Source: Alphaproteobacteria bacterium
GTDB taxonomy: Bacteria; Pseudomonadota; Alphaproteobacteria; CAAHEQ01; UBA3637
Assembly (NCBI GenBank): GCA_017466695.1
Contig: JAFTTR010000007.1
Location: forward strand, 51,690 to 115,689
Direction: 5' to 3'
DNA length: 64,000 nucleotides
A model generated the notes under the pieces. That model worked only from the letters and a program-made list of their open reading frames with translations. It did no database searches and was not told where the DNA came from. A program made the translations under genes and the position numbers. Positions 9,493-17,580 of the stretch are shown here, piece after piece; position 1 is the first letter of the stretch; each line of letters opens with the position of its first letter.

Positions 9493-11025
9493 ATGACAAA
9501 ATCAATGTATGACATCATTAAACGCCAAAATGGGGAAGCCTTTGCAAAGGCTATTCGTCAGTTTGATAGTGGAATTTTTGAGGTTGAAAATTTGCCCCGT
9601 ATTGTGCGATATGCTGGGCGAGATGCTGAACCAGTTCTTACTTATTTAGCCAGTTTAAAACCAAAGAAGACTGAAAGAAAAGATTTTTCAACAGCTGAAG
9701 ATTTGTTCCAACTTGCTGAAAAAGCTGGGTATAAAGTTATTTATGCCGATAGTTTAGAAAAACAAAATTCAATTCAAGATTTGTTTGCTCTAAATGAAGG
9801 ATTGTGTACTTTTAAAGATAGCAATCGTTTTAAGAATTATCACATTTTTCATTTGATAAAAGAAGGGGCTGAAAAACTCAATCGAGCTGACTTTTACGGT
9901 AAAGAGGAAAGGGAAGACGCATATGGAACCTCAGTGTTGAGTATTCAAATTTCTAAACAAGGGGGATTCATTAAAATTTGTAATCGCTATAATCATACAG
10001 TTGAAAATCCAGATAATACCTTTTATTCCAACCCTGACAAGATTATTGACGGCATGACACTTGCGATTGAAAAGTTTTTAGGTGAGCCGATTAAATGCTG
10101 TAAATGGCCTGTTCCTGATTGTTTTGTCAGTTTAAATGGTTGCCTTTATCGGTATTATTTGGAAGATAATAATATTTATGTGGGTGAGGATTTTTATATT
10201 AAAAAAAATGAACTTTTTCTTATTCATAAAGATTATCAAACAATTGTGGATTGTTTTTTGGTTGATTTTAAGAAAAATGAAATCAATTTGATATGTAATG
10301 AAGCTTGTTTTTCTTCTTATTATTCTCGCATAAATGAGGCAAATCTTTTCCCCCTTATTCAAGAAGAGGTTAAAACAGGTCGGTTAAACCCTAAAAAAGA
10401 GGGGGATTTAACCGTTATTTGCTTAGATGGTCGACCTATTTTAAAAGCAAGAAATGGTCTTTTAACGTATATTCATTTGACAAAACCAGAGAAATTAACA
10501 GATCGCATTTTTGAACATCATGATACAATTGAAGAAGTTTATTTAGACAATTTAAAAGATATTGGTAATATATGTGCGTCTTATTCTTTTTCAGTTTGTC
10601 CGAATTTAAAAGTGTTATCGCTTCCTAAATTGAAATGGTTGGAAAATGACTCCGTTAAGCATTTGCCGACACTTGAAAAACTTGATTTAAGTTCTGTTCA
10701 AGAGATTGGATATGCGTGTTTGAGTCATTTGGACAGCATGCAAAAGATTAGTCTACCTCAATGTGAGGAGTTGGGCCATTTTTCTCTTTCTTACAATAAG
10801 ACACTTCAATCAATTAGCTTACCAAAGGTAAGTGGTATGGTGGATAATGCGATAAAAGATAACCCTTTATTGGAAGAAATTGCTATCCCCCTTTTGGAAG
10901 AAAAATTATCAAACATTAGTCAAGAAAATATTGAATATTTTAAAATAGGGGAAGTATGGCCGAAAAAAATCAAATCAAACAACCTATCTAAAATACAGGA
11001 TAAAGGAGGGCGTATCTATGACTAA
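9493..11025 (+). CDS. LRR-array protein 6
   Basis: 510 residues from ATG 9493, preferred to the in-frame ATG at 9478 because GAGGGGG precedes it and the paralogue start MTKSMYDIIKRQNG follows. It pairs with protein 1: both have TERKDFSTAEDLFQLA / KERKDFSTAEDLFQLA and SIQISKQGGFIKICNRYNH, where the other members have PFELLKKAGYDAF and ILKEGGFISIKNRYNH. The LRR region is short, about six repeats, from residue 345 on. The tail KGGRIYD contains the next gene's ribosome-binding site (AAAGGAGGG) and overlaps it by 8 bases. Confidence 0.9.
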   Translation: MTKSMYDIIKRQNGEAFAKAIRQFDSGIFEVENLPRIVRYAGRDAEPVLTYLASLKPKKTERKDFSTAEDLFQLAEKAGYKVIYADSLEKQNSIQDLFALNEGLCTFKDSNRFKNYHIFHLIKEGAEKLNRADFYGKEEREDAYGTSVLSIQISKQGGFIKICNRYNHTVENPDNTFYSNPDKIIDGMTLAIEKFLGEPIKCCKWPVPDCFVSLNGCLYRYYLEDNNIYVGEDFYIKKNELFLIHKDYQTIVDCFLVDFKKNEINLICNEACFSSYYSRINEANLFPLIQEEVKTGRLNPKKEGDLTVICLDGRPILKARNGLLTYIHLTKPEKLTDRIFEHHDTIEEVYLDNLKDIGNICASYSFSVCPNLKVLSLPKLKWLENDSVKHLPTLEKLDLSSVQEIGYACLSHLDSMQKISLPQCEELGHFSLSYNKTLQSISLPKVSGMVDNAIKDNPLLEEIAIPLLEEKLSNISQENIEYFKIGEVWPKKIKSNNLSKIQDKGGRIYD

Positions 11026-12859
11026 AACAATGTATGATATCATTAAACGCCAAAATGGGGAAGCCTTTGCAAAAGCTATCAGAGATTTTGATAGTGGGAT
11101 TTTTGAAGTTGAAAATTTGCCCCGTATTGTGCGATATGCTGGGCGTAATGCCTTGCCACTCCTTAATTATTTGGAAAGTTTAAAACAAGTTGAAATTAGG
11201 GAAAATCCGTTGAGTTTAATGGAAGATCCGTTTACTTTGCTTAAAAAAGCTGGCTATGATGCTTTTTATGCCGATACGTTAAAAAAACAAAATTCAATTC
11301 GGAATTATTATGCAGACAGGGAGGCTTTGTGTACATTTAAGGACGCTCACCGATTTGAGGATTATTATATTGTTCATGCAATCAAAGAGGGGGCTGATAA
11401 ACTAAACCGACGTGATTTTAGAGGTAAAGAACGTAGGGAAGATGAATATGGCACATCAGTGATTAGTATTCAAATTTTAAAAGAGGGCGGTTTTATCTCC
11501 ATTAAAAACAGGTATAATCATACGGTTCAAGCACCTGATAATACGTTTAATTCTAATCCTGATAATATTATTGCTGGCTTATCGCAATCACTAAGGGATT
11601 ATTTTCAGGTAGATTTTTCCTCTCAACCGGTGGATCTGGATAGGGATTTTATCGTTGTGGATGGGATGATTTTTCAATATCATACAGAATGCAACAATAC
11701 CTATTTTGGGGATAGCTATTATATTAAAGACAATAAACCTTATTTTATTCATAAAGATTATCAGATGATTATTGATAATTTTATCATTGATTTTAAGGAA
11801 AATAAGGTTTTCCAACCTTATGAAACGATGCCAGATGCCTTTCCAGAAGATGCCGTCTTTTTGCTGATAAAACAAGAACTTAAAAATAAAGGAAAGTTGA
11901 CTTTAAAAAAGAAGAGGGATTTAAACTGTATTTATTTAGATGATAGATGTATTTTAAAAGCAAGAAACGGTGAAATGGTTTTTCTTGATTTAAAGGTTGA
12001 TGGATATCTTGAAAATCCTATTTTTGCCCATCATAAAGCAATAGAAGAAGTACACCTTGAAAATATAAAATCAGTTGCCAATAACAGTTTTAAAAGTTGT
12101 GATAATTTAAGGAAAATTAGGTTGTCCTCTTGCGATAGCGTTTGCTCATTTTCTATTTATCATTTGCCCAAGCTTGAATATATAGATTTGGATAAGGTTA
12201 CTTTTTTAGGGGCAAGGGTTTTGTGTGATATTGGCCTTGTAAAAGAGGTTTCATTTCCAATACTTATTTGTGCAGGGGAGGGGTGTTTTTGTGGGATGCA
12301 GCAACTTGAAAAAATAAAGGCACCAGAAATTAAAAAATTAGAACCGGCAACACTTGGACATAATCCTTGTTTAGAAGAGGTTGATTTACCAAATTTAATA
12401 CGATTGACTTATTGTAATTTATATAAATGTCCATCGCTAAAAAAAATCAGCTTGCCTCAGTTAAAATATGTGGGATATCGCTGTTTATCAATAAATAGAA
12501 ATTTGCAACAGGTTGATTTGCCAAAGGTTGTATCTGTGTTAAATGAGGCTTTGTCAGAAAATGAAAATTTAATGATTGTTCAGATGCCAAGTCTTAAAAA
12601 TATTGGGTCAGAATGTTTTTCAAAAAATCAAAATCTTAAAAATTTGGTTTTAAATCAGGTTGAAGAAATTGGTTCAAATAGTTTTTGTTCTAATCCAAAT
12701 TTGAAATTTTTATCTCTTAAAAAGGTGCAAAGAATAGATGAAAATTGTTTTTGGGGTAATCCTAAATTGCAACGGGTTTATTTAGATTCGTTTAAGTGTT
12801 TAGAAAGTTATCATTTGCCCATCGGTTTGCTTCAAAGAAAGGGTGAACATGAGCGTTAA
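11018..12859 (+). CDS. LRR-array protein 7
   Basis: 613 residues. It starts MTKTMYDIIKRQNG in an 8-base overlap with gene 6. The central block carries IKEGADKLNRRDFRGKERR and RYNHTVQAPDNTFNSNPDN, followed by YFIHKDYQMIIDNFIIDFKE. About twelve LRRs follow from residue 340, among them LKKISLPQLKYVGYRCLS. Between about 11405 and 11580 the DNA is almost the same as in gene 8 (about 13225-13400), while the LRR regions are much less alike, which fits local gene conversion. It overlaps the next gene by 11 bases. Confidence 0.9.
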   Translation: MTKTMYDIIKRQNGEAFAKAIRDFDSGIFEVENLPRIVRYAGRNALPLLNYLESLKQVEIRENPLSLMEDPFTLLKKAGYDAFYADTLKKQNSIRNYYADREALCTFKDAHRFEDYYIVHAIKEGADKLNRRDFRGKERREDEYGTSVISIQILKEGGFISIKNRYNHTVQAPDNTFNSNPDNIIAGLSQSLRDYFQVDFSSQPVDLDRDFIVVDGMIFQYHTECNNTYFGDSYYIKDNKPYFIHKDYQMIIDNFIIDFKENKVFQPYETMPDAFPEDAVFLLIKQELKNKGKLTLKKKRDLNCIYLDDRCILKARNGEMVFLDLKVDGYLENPIFAHHKAIEEVHLENIKSVANNSFKSCDNLRKIRLSSCDSVCSFSIYHLPKLEYIDLDKVTFLGARVLCDIGLVKEVSFPILICAGEGCFCGMQQLEKIKAPEIKKLEPATLGHNPCLEEVDLPNLIRLTYCNLYKCPSLKKISLPQLKYVGYRCLSINRNLQQVDLPKVVSVLNEALSENENLMIVQMPSLKNIGSECFSKNQNLKNLVLNQVEEIGSNSFCSNPNLKFLSLKKVQRIDENCFWGNPKLQRVYLDSFKCLESYHLPIGLLQRKGEHER

Positions 12860-14789
12860 AAAATCAGTGTATGATATCATCAAACGCCAAAATGGGGAAG
12901 CATTTGCCAAGGCGATTAGAAATTTTGATAATGGGATTTTTGAGATTGAAAATTTGCCCCGTATTGTGCGTTATGCTGGGCGAAATGCTGATCCATTGCT
13001 CAATTATTTAGAGGCGTTGAAATTATCAAAATGCAAAATACAACAGGATAGAACTTCTCAAAATCCCTTTGAACTCTTAAAAAAAGCTGGCTATGATGCT
13101 TTTTATGCCGATACGTTAGAAAAACAAAATTCCATTATGAATTATTATGCTGATATGGAATCGCTTTGTACTTTTCGTGATGAAAAACGGTTTGAAAAAT
13201 ATCATATTATTCATTGTATTAAAGAAGGGGCTGATAAATTAAATCGGCGTGATTTTAGAGGTAAAGAGCTCAGGGAAGATGAATATGGCACATCAGTGAT
13301 TAGTATTCAAATTTTAAAAGAGGGCGGTTTTATCTCCATTAAAAACAGGTATAATCATACGGTTCAAGCTCCAGATAACACATTTTATTCTAATCCTGAT
13401 AACATTATTGCCGGACTTTCACAAGCGTTGATGGATTATTTTAATCTAACCTATTCAAGTGGATTGCCAAATCTTGGCAATGGATTTATGATTGTTGATG
13501 ATTTGATTTATCAATATCATATAGAATGCAATAATATCTATTTTGGTCCCAATTATTATATTAGGGATAATCAAGTGACTTTTATCAATAAGGATTATCA
13601 GCTTATTATTGATAATTTTATCATTGATTTTAAAGAAAATAAGGTTTATTTGCCCTATCAATCAAACTTTGATAAGACCCCATTAGATGCTTTTTTTAAA
13701 CTTGTTCAAAAAGAAGTAGAGGGTAAAAAATTAACCATTCAACGAAAAGGGAATTTAAGTTTGGTCTATGCACAGAATGAGTGCATCTTAAAAGCAAGGA
13801 ATGGGTCTTTAATCTATGCGAATTTAAAGGGGCCTGATGAATTAAAACAGAGTATTTTTTCAAATCATTCAACGATTGAGGAAATTTATTTTGAAAATGT
13901 AACAAAGCTTTCCACGCATAGCATTTATAACTGTGCTCGGTTAAAAAAAGCCTATTTCCCCAAGTGTTTGGTTGTAAATTCTGATTCATTTAGTTATGTG
14001 CCCCTGTTGGAAGAAGTGGATTTATCCAAAGTTAAGACGATTTCTTCCTACTGTTTTTGCGACAAAATGAATGTAAAAGAGTTGAATTTCCCCTGTCTTG
14101 AAAAAATTGGAAAAAGATCGTTTCATTCAATAAGTGGGGTGGAAAAAATAACGGCTCCTGTGCTCAAAAATATGGGAGATGGTGTGTTGATGATGTGTGA
14201 CACAGTACAAGAGGTTGATTTTCCCTTGTTAAAAAATTTAGAAGGGTTTAATTTTTACCTTTGTCCGAAGTTAGAAAAAGTTTTTCTCCCAAAAGTGAAA
14301 AAAATAGGGGACAACTCCTTGGTTATGAATAGGCTGTTGCAAGAAGTGAATGCTCCAGTGGTTGAGGAAATAGGGGAGTATGTTGTTCGTTCAAATAAGA
14401 GTTTAAGAATCGTTCATATGCCGAAGTTAAAAGGGGTGGGCGCTAGCTCTTTTTCTTCAAATGATTCTCTTAAACATCTCGTTTTAAATGAGGTACTCAA
14501 AGTTGAAAGTGGTGCGATTTCTTCAAATAAAAATTTAACATGTTTGTCGCTTAAAAAAGTTGAAGAATTGGATTCAGGTTGTTTTTTTGATAATCCAAAA
14601 TTAAAAAGGATTTATTTAGACGCTTATAAAGGCGAAGATTTACCATATATGTTTTATGGTGCCAAAATGTTGAATGAAATTTATTCGCCTTTATTAGATG
14701 AAAATTCTAAAAAAGTTTTGCAGATATATTTACATCAAAAAATCAGCTGGTTATCAAAAAAAGATATCAGTAATGAGCGAGATTCTTAA
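12849..14789 (+). CDS. LRR-array protein 8 (last of the array)
   Basis: 646 residues from ATG 12849; an in-frame GTG at 12843 is rejected because AAAGGGTGA sits just before the ATG. The N-terminus has one extra pair of residues (MSVKKSVYDIIKRQNG). Family blocks are complete (DAFYADTLEKQN, FRGKELREDEYGTSV, DNTFYSNPDN), and about thirteen LRRs run from residue 345 to 620. The end is charged (ISNERDS). The last four bases overlap the end of the convergent gene, and I see no terminator between them, so read-through into antisense is possible. Confidence 0.9.
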   Translation: MSVKKSVYDIIKRQNGEAFAKAIRNFDNGIFEIENLPRIVRYAGRNADPLLNYLEALKLSKCKIQQDRTSQNPFELLKKAGYDAFYADTLEKQNSIMNYYADMESLCTFRDEKRFEKYHIIHCIKEGADKLNRRDFRGKELREDEYGTSVISIQILKEGGFISIKNRYNHTVQAPDNTFYSNPDNIIAGLSQALMDYFNLTYSSGLPNLGNGFMIVDDLIYQYHIECNNIYFGPNYYIRDNQVTFINKDYQLIIDNFIIDFKENKVYLPYQSNFDKTPLDAFFKLVQKEVEGKKLTIQRKGNLSLVYAQNECILKARNGSLIYANLKGPDELKQSIFSNHSTIEEIYFENVTKLSTHSIYNCARLKKAYFPKCLVVNSDSFSYVPLLEEVDLSKVKTISSYCFCDKMNVKELNFPCLEKIGKRSFHSISGVEKITAPVLKNMGDGVLMMCDTVQEVDFPLLKNLEGFNFYLCPKLEKVFLPKVKKIGDNSLVMNRLLQEVNAPVVEEIGEYVVRSNKSLRIVHMPKLKGVGASSFSSNDSLKHLVLNEVLKVESGAISSNKNLTCLSLKKVEELDSGCFFDNPKLKRIYLDAYKGEDLPYMFYGAKMLNEIYSPLLDENSKKVLQIYLHQKISWLSKKDISNERDS

Positions 14790-16186
14790 CGGATATTATC
14801 CCACATAAGATTATTTTTGTTAATGGTGTAGATATCCTCATTTTGAGGGCGATTGTAAACCGTGTAAAGCACATTGTAAAATTCTTGAATCCAAGGGTTG
14901 AAGTTCCTTTCCGGTATGATTTTTGAAAGATTGGTGCCAAAAACGGAGAATAAAGAATTTTCAATTTTTTGAGAAAAATCATCCGTTTTCATCGGTTTTG
15001 CAATAATGTTCATTGTCATAAAAGCATTTTTTTTCAACCGGTTTTGAACACGTATAAAAAACTCTTTTGTCACAAAATCCATAGGGATATAAGTCCCACC
15101 CCCATAAACATCAATTACAATCAGGTCATATTTTTGTTTTGTTTCTTTTAAAAATTGGTTGGCGTCTTGAACAATGAATTTTTTGTTATCAGAAAGTTTT
15201 TTTCCAAATAATTCTTCACTGATGGGTTTGAGTGTTTTTTCAATATCCACATAGGTGTAATTGTGAAAAGTATCTGATTTTCCAAGGACAAAAGCACCAG
15301 CTCCTAAAATAAGAATGTCTTTTTTCTTCTCTTGAGGAAGCGTTTCGATAAAGTTTTCTTCAATATATTTAATGTAAGGGAACAAGAGTTCATTTTGCAG
15401 ACTTGACTTGGCTGCGAGTGAGCCATTGATGGTTATCAGTGTAGATTTCCCTTCATCTTGAGGAATGAGCCTAATGGTTGAAACAGCATTGTTTTGTACC
15501 ATGTTAAAAGTAGCATTCAAAAAGGTGTTCGAATTAAAAGCAAGGCTTGTTAAGAAAATGAAAAGGGGGAGGATAAGAGAAATAAATTTATGCTTTTTTA
15601 AGAATAAGTAACTTAAAAATAAAACAAAAACAAGAAGCGTAACGGTGTGATTAACCCCTATAAATGGCATGAGAACAAGTGTTGTAAGTAAAGAGCCTAA
15701 AAAAGACCCAAGTGTGTCAAGGGCTAAAATTTTACCCGTGTAATGAGGGTTTGTTCTATGAAAATACCGGCTTATTAAAGCTGTGATTCGGCCAAATAAA
15801 AAGGAGGGGATTGTCAGCATTAAGAAGGAAAATAAAAAGGTTTGCACAACGTTTGAATAAACCTTAAAATCATACATCAGTGAAAAGATAAAACTTGAAA
15901 TTAAAAAGGAGGCAGATAAAAATGCCCAAATGCCAGTCCAAAGAAAGGATGAGGCAAGTATTTTTCTTAAACTTTTTTTCTTTAACGTATAAACAGAGCC
16001 CTTATAATAGCCAAGTGCCATACATAAAAGGACTGTTCCGATAATAATGGAGGCTGTGACACTTGTGTTGCCAACAAAGGAGCTTAAATTCCTTAGCACA
16101 ATTAATTCAAGGGCTAAAGAGGCGTATCCACCTATAAAAATGAGGAATAAGAAAAGTCTGTTTAATTTTAAAGAGTTATTTATCAT
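14786..16186 (-). CDS. Membrane-anchored spermidine synthase-like protein
   Basis: 466 residues. The first half has about seven hydrophobic segments and begins with GGYASLALELIVLRNLSSF, typical of the membrane domain found in fused spermidine synthase-like proteins. The second half (from about residue 260) is an aminopropyltransferase/methyltransferase fold with DILILGAGAFVLGKSD, YVDIEK as the acidic ligand region, and YDLIVIDVYGGG. In this family the soluble half binds decarboxylated AdoMet or AdoMet; many fused members have no proven substrate. It is tail-to-tail with the LRR array and divergent from rplU. It could also be an orphan methyltransferase. Confidence 0.8.
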   Translation of the reverse strand: MINNSLKLNRLFLFLIFIGGYASLALELIVLRNLSSFVGNTSVTASIIIGTVLLCMALGYYKGSVYTLKKKSLRKILASSFLWTGIWAFLSASFLISSFIFSLMYDFKVYSNVVQTFLFSFLMLTIPSFLFGRITALISRYFHRTNPHYTGKILALDTLGSFLGSLLTTLVLMPFIGVNHTVTLLVFVLFLSYLFLKKHKFISLILPLFIFLTSLAFNSNTFLNATFNMVQNNAVSTIRLIPQDEGKSTLITINGSLAAKSSLQNELLFPYIKYIEENFIETLPQEKKKDILILGAGAFVLGKSDTFHNYTYVDIEKTLKPISEELFGKKLSDNKKFIVQDANQFLKETKQKYDLIVIDVYGGGTYIPMDFVTKEFFIRVQNRLKKNAFMTMNIIAKPMKTDDFSQKIENSLFSVFGTNLSKIIPERNFNPWIQEFYNVLYTVYNRPQNEDIYTINKNNLMWDNIR

Positions 16187-16259
16187 ACCTTGAAAAGTAC
16201 TTTTTTTTTATTTTAAATGCAAGCTGTTTGTAATAAATGGGGAATTTTTAATTTTTTGC

Positions 16260-16288
16260 TTGCTTTTTAAAAATAAAAAGAATATAAT
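16260..16288 (+). promoter_or_regulatory. Possible upstream promoter (P2) of rplU
   Basis: TTGCTT at 16260-16265, 17 bases, TATAAT at 16283-16288. It would start transcription near 16295, just before the two hairpins at 16300-16351, and give a leader of about 155 bases before rplU. The -35 is a weak match. Confidence 0.5.
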
Positions 16289-16299
16289 ACCTCAAAATG

Positions 16300-16351
16300 T
16301 CGGGTTGAAAGCCCGTTTTTGGTTGGTGAATAGGGGAACTTATTCGCTGTG
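16300..16351 (+). promoter_or_regulatory. Two hairpins in the rplU leader
   Basis: The first folds CGGGTT against AGCCCG with a GAA loop and is followed by five T, like a small terminator. The second folds GTGAATA against TATTCGC around an 8-base loop. They lie between the two candidate promoters, so they would only be in the longer transcript. They might be an attenuator or a short separate RNA. I cannot match them to a named ribosomal leader. Confidence 0.4.
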
Positions 16352-16385
16352 GTTTTGAAAAATGCCTCTTCATTTAATTTTGTGC

Positions 16386-16414
16386 TTGACAAAATTATAA
16401 AAAGAGTGTATAAA
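16386..16414 (+). promoter_or_regulatory. Main promoter (P1) of rplU-rpmA
   Basis: A perfect TTGACA at 16386-16391, 17 bases, and TATAAA at 16409-16414. Transcription would start near 16421, about 30 bases before the rplU start, as expected for a strongly expressed ribosomal protein operon. Confidence 0.8.
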
Positions 16415-16450
16415 TTCAATCCTATTTTGTGAAAGTAAAGGGATATAAAA

Positions 16451-16750
16451 ATGTTTGCAGTAATTAAAACAGGCGGAAAACAATATAAAGTTGCTAAAGA
16501 TTCTGTTATTGTTGTAGAAAAATTAGCTGGTGAAGCAGGTTCAGCTGTTTCATTCAATGAAGTGTTGATGGCTGGTGATAAAGTTGGTACACCATTTGTT
16601 GAAGGTGCAACTGTTAGCGGTGAAATCGTAAAACAAACACGTGGTGAAAAGGTTATCATTTTCAAAAAGATTCGCCGTCATGGTTATAGACGTAAAAAAG
16701 GTCATAAACAAGATTTGACAGTCGTTAAAATCACAGACGTCAAAGCTTAA
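16451..16750 (+). CDS. rplU: 50S ribosomal protein L21
   Basis: A 99-residue protein of the full family length. It begins [18 protein letters not shown] and contains the L21 signature ([17 protein letters not shown]) near the C-terminus. L21 binds 23S rRNA in the large subunit. It is preceded by AAAGGGA and one strong promoter, and rpmA follows after 19 bases, the usual bacterial order. The codon choice is richer in Thr-ACA and Gly-GGT than in the LRR genes, in keeping with high expression. Confidence 0.98.
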   Translation: MFAVIKTGGKQYKVAKDSVIVVEKLAGEAGSAVSFNEVLMAGDKVGTPFVEGATVSGEIVKQTRGEKVIIFKKIRRHGYRRKKGHKQDLTVVKITDVKA

Positions 16751-16769
16751 GAGTTAAAGGAGAGAACAA

Positions 16770-17027
16770 ATGGCACATAAGAAAGCAGGCGGTAGTACTA
16801 GAAACGGTCGTGACTCAGAAGGTAGACGTTTGGGTTTGAAAAAATCTGGTGGTCAATCTGTTATCGCTGGGAACATCATTGTTCGTCAACGTGGTACAGT
16901 TTATCGTCCAGGTGACAACGTTGGTATTGGTAAAGATCACACATTGTTTGCAACAGCAGACGGTGTTGTCCAATTCAAACACTCATTCAAGGATAGGGTT
17001 TACGTTTCAGTCGTAGACGCAGAATAA
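16770..17027 (+). CDS. rpmA: 50S ribosomal protein L27
   Basis: 85 residues, beginning [20 protein letters not shown] as in standard L27, whose N-terminal arm reaches the peptidyl-transferase centre. There is no cleavable N-terminal extension of the Firmicutes type. The ribosome-binding site is AAAGGAGAG. In many genomes obgE comes next; here a 550-base repeat region follows instead. Confidence 0.98.
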   Translation: MAHKKAGGSTRNGRDSEGRRLGLKKSGGQSVIAGNIIVRQRGTVYRPGDNVGIGKDHTLFATADGVVQFKHSFKDRVYVSVVDAE

Positions 17028-17028
17028 A

Positions 17029-17212
17029 GCGATTTAAGCGATATCTAAAGCCCCCATCGGAAGTTTATGTACGTTTTTGTGTACACTGCACTTCCTCTGG
17101 GGGCTTTATCTATTCGCCTAAAACGTTTTATTACATATCCGTTACGAGTGTGATTTTATTATTATATCCTCGTTTAAAACGATTATTCACTTTTAGATAT
17201 CGCTTAAATCGC
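17029..17212. repeat. 18-base perfect inverted repeat around the first hairpin
   Basis: GCGATTTAAGCGATATCT at 17029-17046 is repeated inverted at 17195-17212, 148 bases apart. It starts one base after the rpmA stop. The pair encloses the hairpin at 17042 and its downstream flank. In RNA it would close one long structure on the rpmA 3' end; in DNA it could mark element ends. Confidence 0.75.
17042..17112 (+). repeat. TATCTA / TGTAC-core hairpin, copy A (after rpmA)
   Basis: The ends are TATCTA at 17042 and TTATCTA ending at 17112. The arms are AAAGCCCCCA (17047-17056) against TGGGGGCTTT (17098-17107), then GGAAGT against ACTTCC. The centre is ATGTACGTTTTTGTGTACAC, itself a small hairpin with a T-rich loop. 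Copies B-E share the ends and the centre but have unrelated arms. It may act as a 3' end or terminator of the rplU-rpmA transcript. Confidence 0.8.
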
Positions 17213-17270
17213 TTTATTATACAATCATTTCTTATATCCTCGTTTAAAACAATTATTCACTTTTAGACGA

Positions 17271-17342
17271 TATCTAAAGGCTCCTTCAAAAGCTTATGTA
17301 CGTTTTTGTGTACACGACGCTTTTTTAAGGCCCCTTTATCTA
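17271..17342 (+). repeat. TATCTA / TGTAC-core hairpin, copy B
   Basis: TATCTA at 17271 and TTATCTA ending at 17342 enclose imperfect arms AAAGG...AAAAGC against GCTTTT...CCTTT around ATGTACGTTTTTGTGTACAC. The flank after it (TTCGCCTAAAACG) is the same as after copy A, so A and B are duplicates of a larger unit in which the arms have changed on both sides. Confidence 0.75.
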
Positions 17343-17385
17343 TTCGCCTAAAACGTTTTATTACATATCCGTTTTAGTCATATTT

Positions 17386-17431
17386 AATCACACTCTCATG
17401 TACGTTTTTTTTATGCACTACGAGTGTGATT
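17386..17431 (+). repeat. TGTAC-core hairpin, copy C (degenerate core)
   Basis: Perfect 10-base arms AATCACACTC and GAGTGTGATT enclose TCATGTACG, a run of T, and ATGCACTAC. The TATCTA ends are missing. The left half and core (46 bases, 17374-17419) are exactly absent from the sister unit at 17144, where only the right arm remains. Confidence 0.65.
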
Positions 17432-17536
17432 TTATTATTATATCCTCGTTTAAAACAATTATTCACTTTTAGAGGATATCTTATTGCGTTTTTTTTAGAG
17501 AGGATAATTTTAAAATAACCCTGTTTAAAGGCGTAC

Positions 17537-17566
17537 AAAAAAGTGGCTTGCGTTAAGCCACTTTTT
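17537..17566. terminator. Bidirectional terminator
   Basis: AAAAAGTGGCTT and AAGCCACTTTTT form a perfect stem around GCGTT, with A and T runs on the outer sides. It lies just beyond the stop of the minus-strand transporter and would end that transcript, and any plus-strand read-through from rpmA. Confidence 0.8.
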
Positions 17567-17580
17567 ATGTTGTTTGGAAA

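Larger units (their letters stand above)
17144..17473. repeat. Duplicated 3'-flank repeats
   Basis: A 54-base segment with TATATCCTCGTTTAAAAC and ATTATTCACTTTTAGA occurs at 17144-17197 and 17420-17473, and its second half again at 17233-17267. A preceding segment (CTATTCGCCTAAAACG, TTACATATCCGTT) occurs at about 17110-17143 and 17340-17373. So the whole region between rpmA and the next gene is built from two or three degenerate copies of one unit. It has no open frame of interest. Positions 17474-17530 hold nothing I recognise. Confidence 0.8.

Noticed and set aside
16267..16665. Minus-strand frame of 132 codons over rplU
   Set aside because: It is the reverse of the L21 gene and its promoter region.
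17042..17112. Integron attC site
   Set aside because: attC sites have constant GTTRRRY/RYYYAAC ends and a free centre. Here the centre and the TATCTA ends are constant and the arms are free, and there is no integrase or cassette structure.
17029..17580. CRISPR array or insertion sequence in the repeat block
   Set aside because: Repeats are few, unequal in spacing and long; there are no cas genes and no transposase frame.
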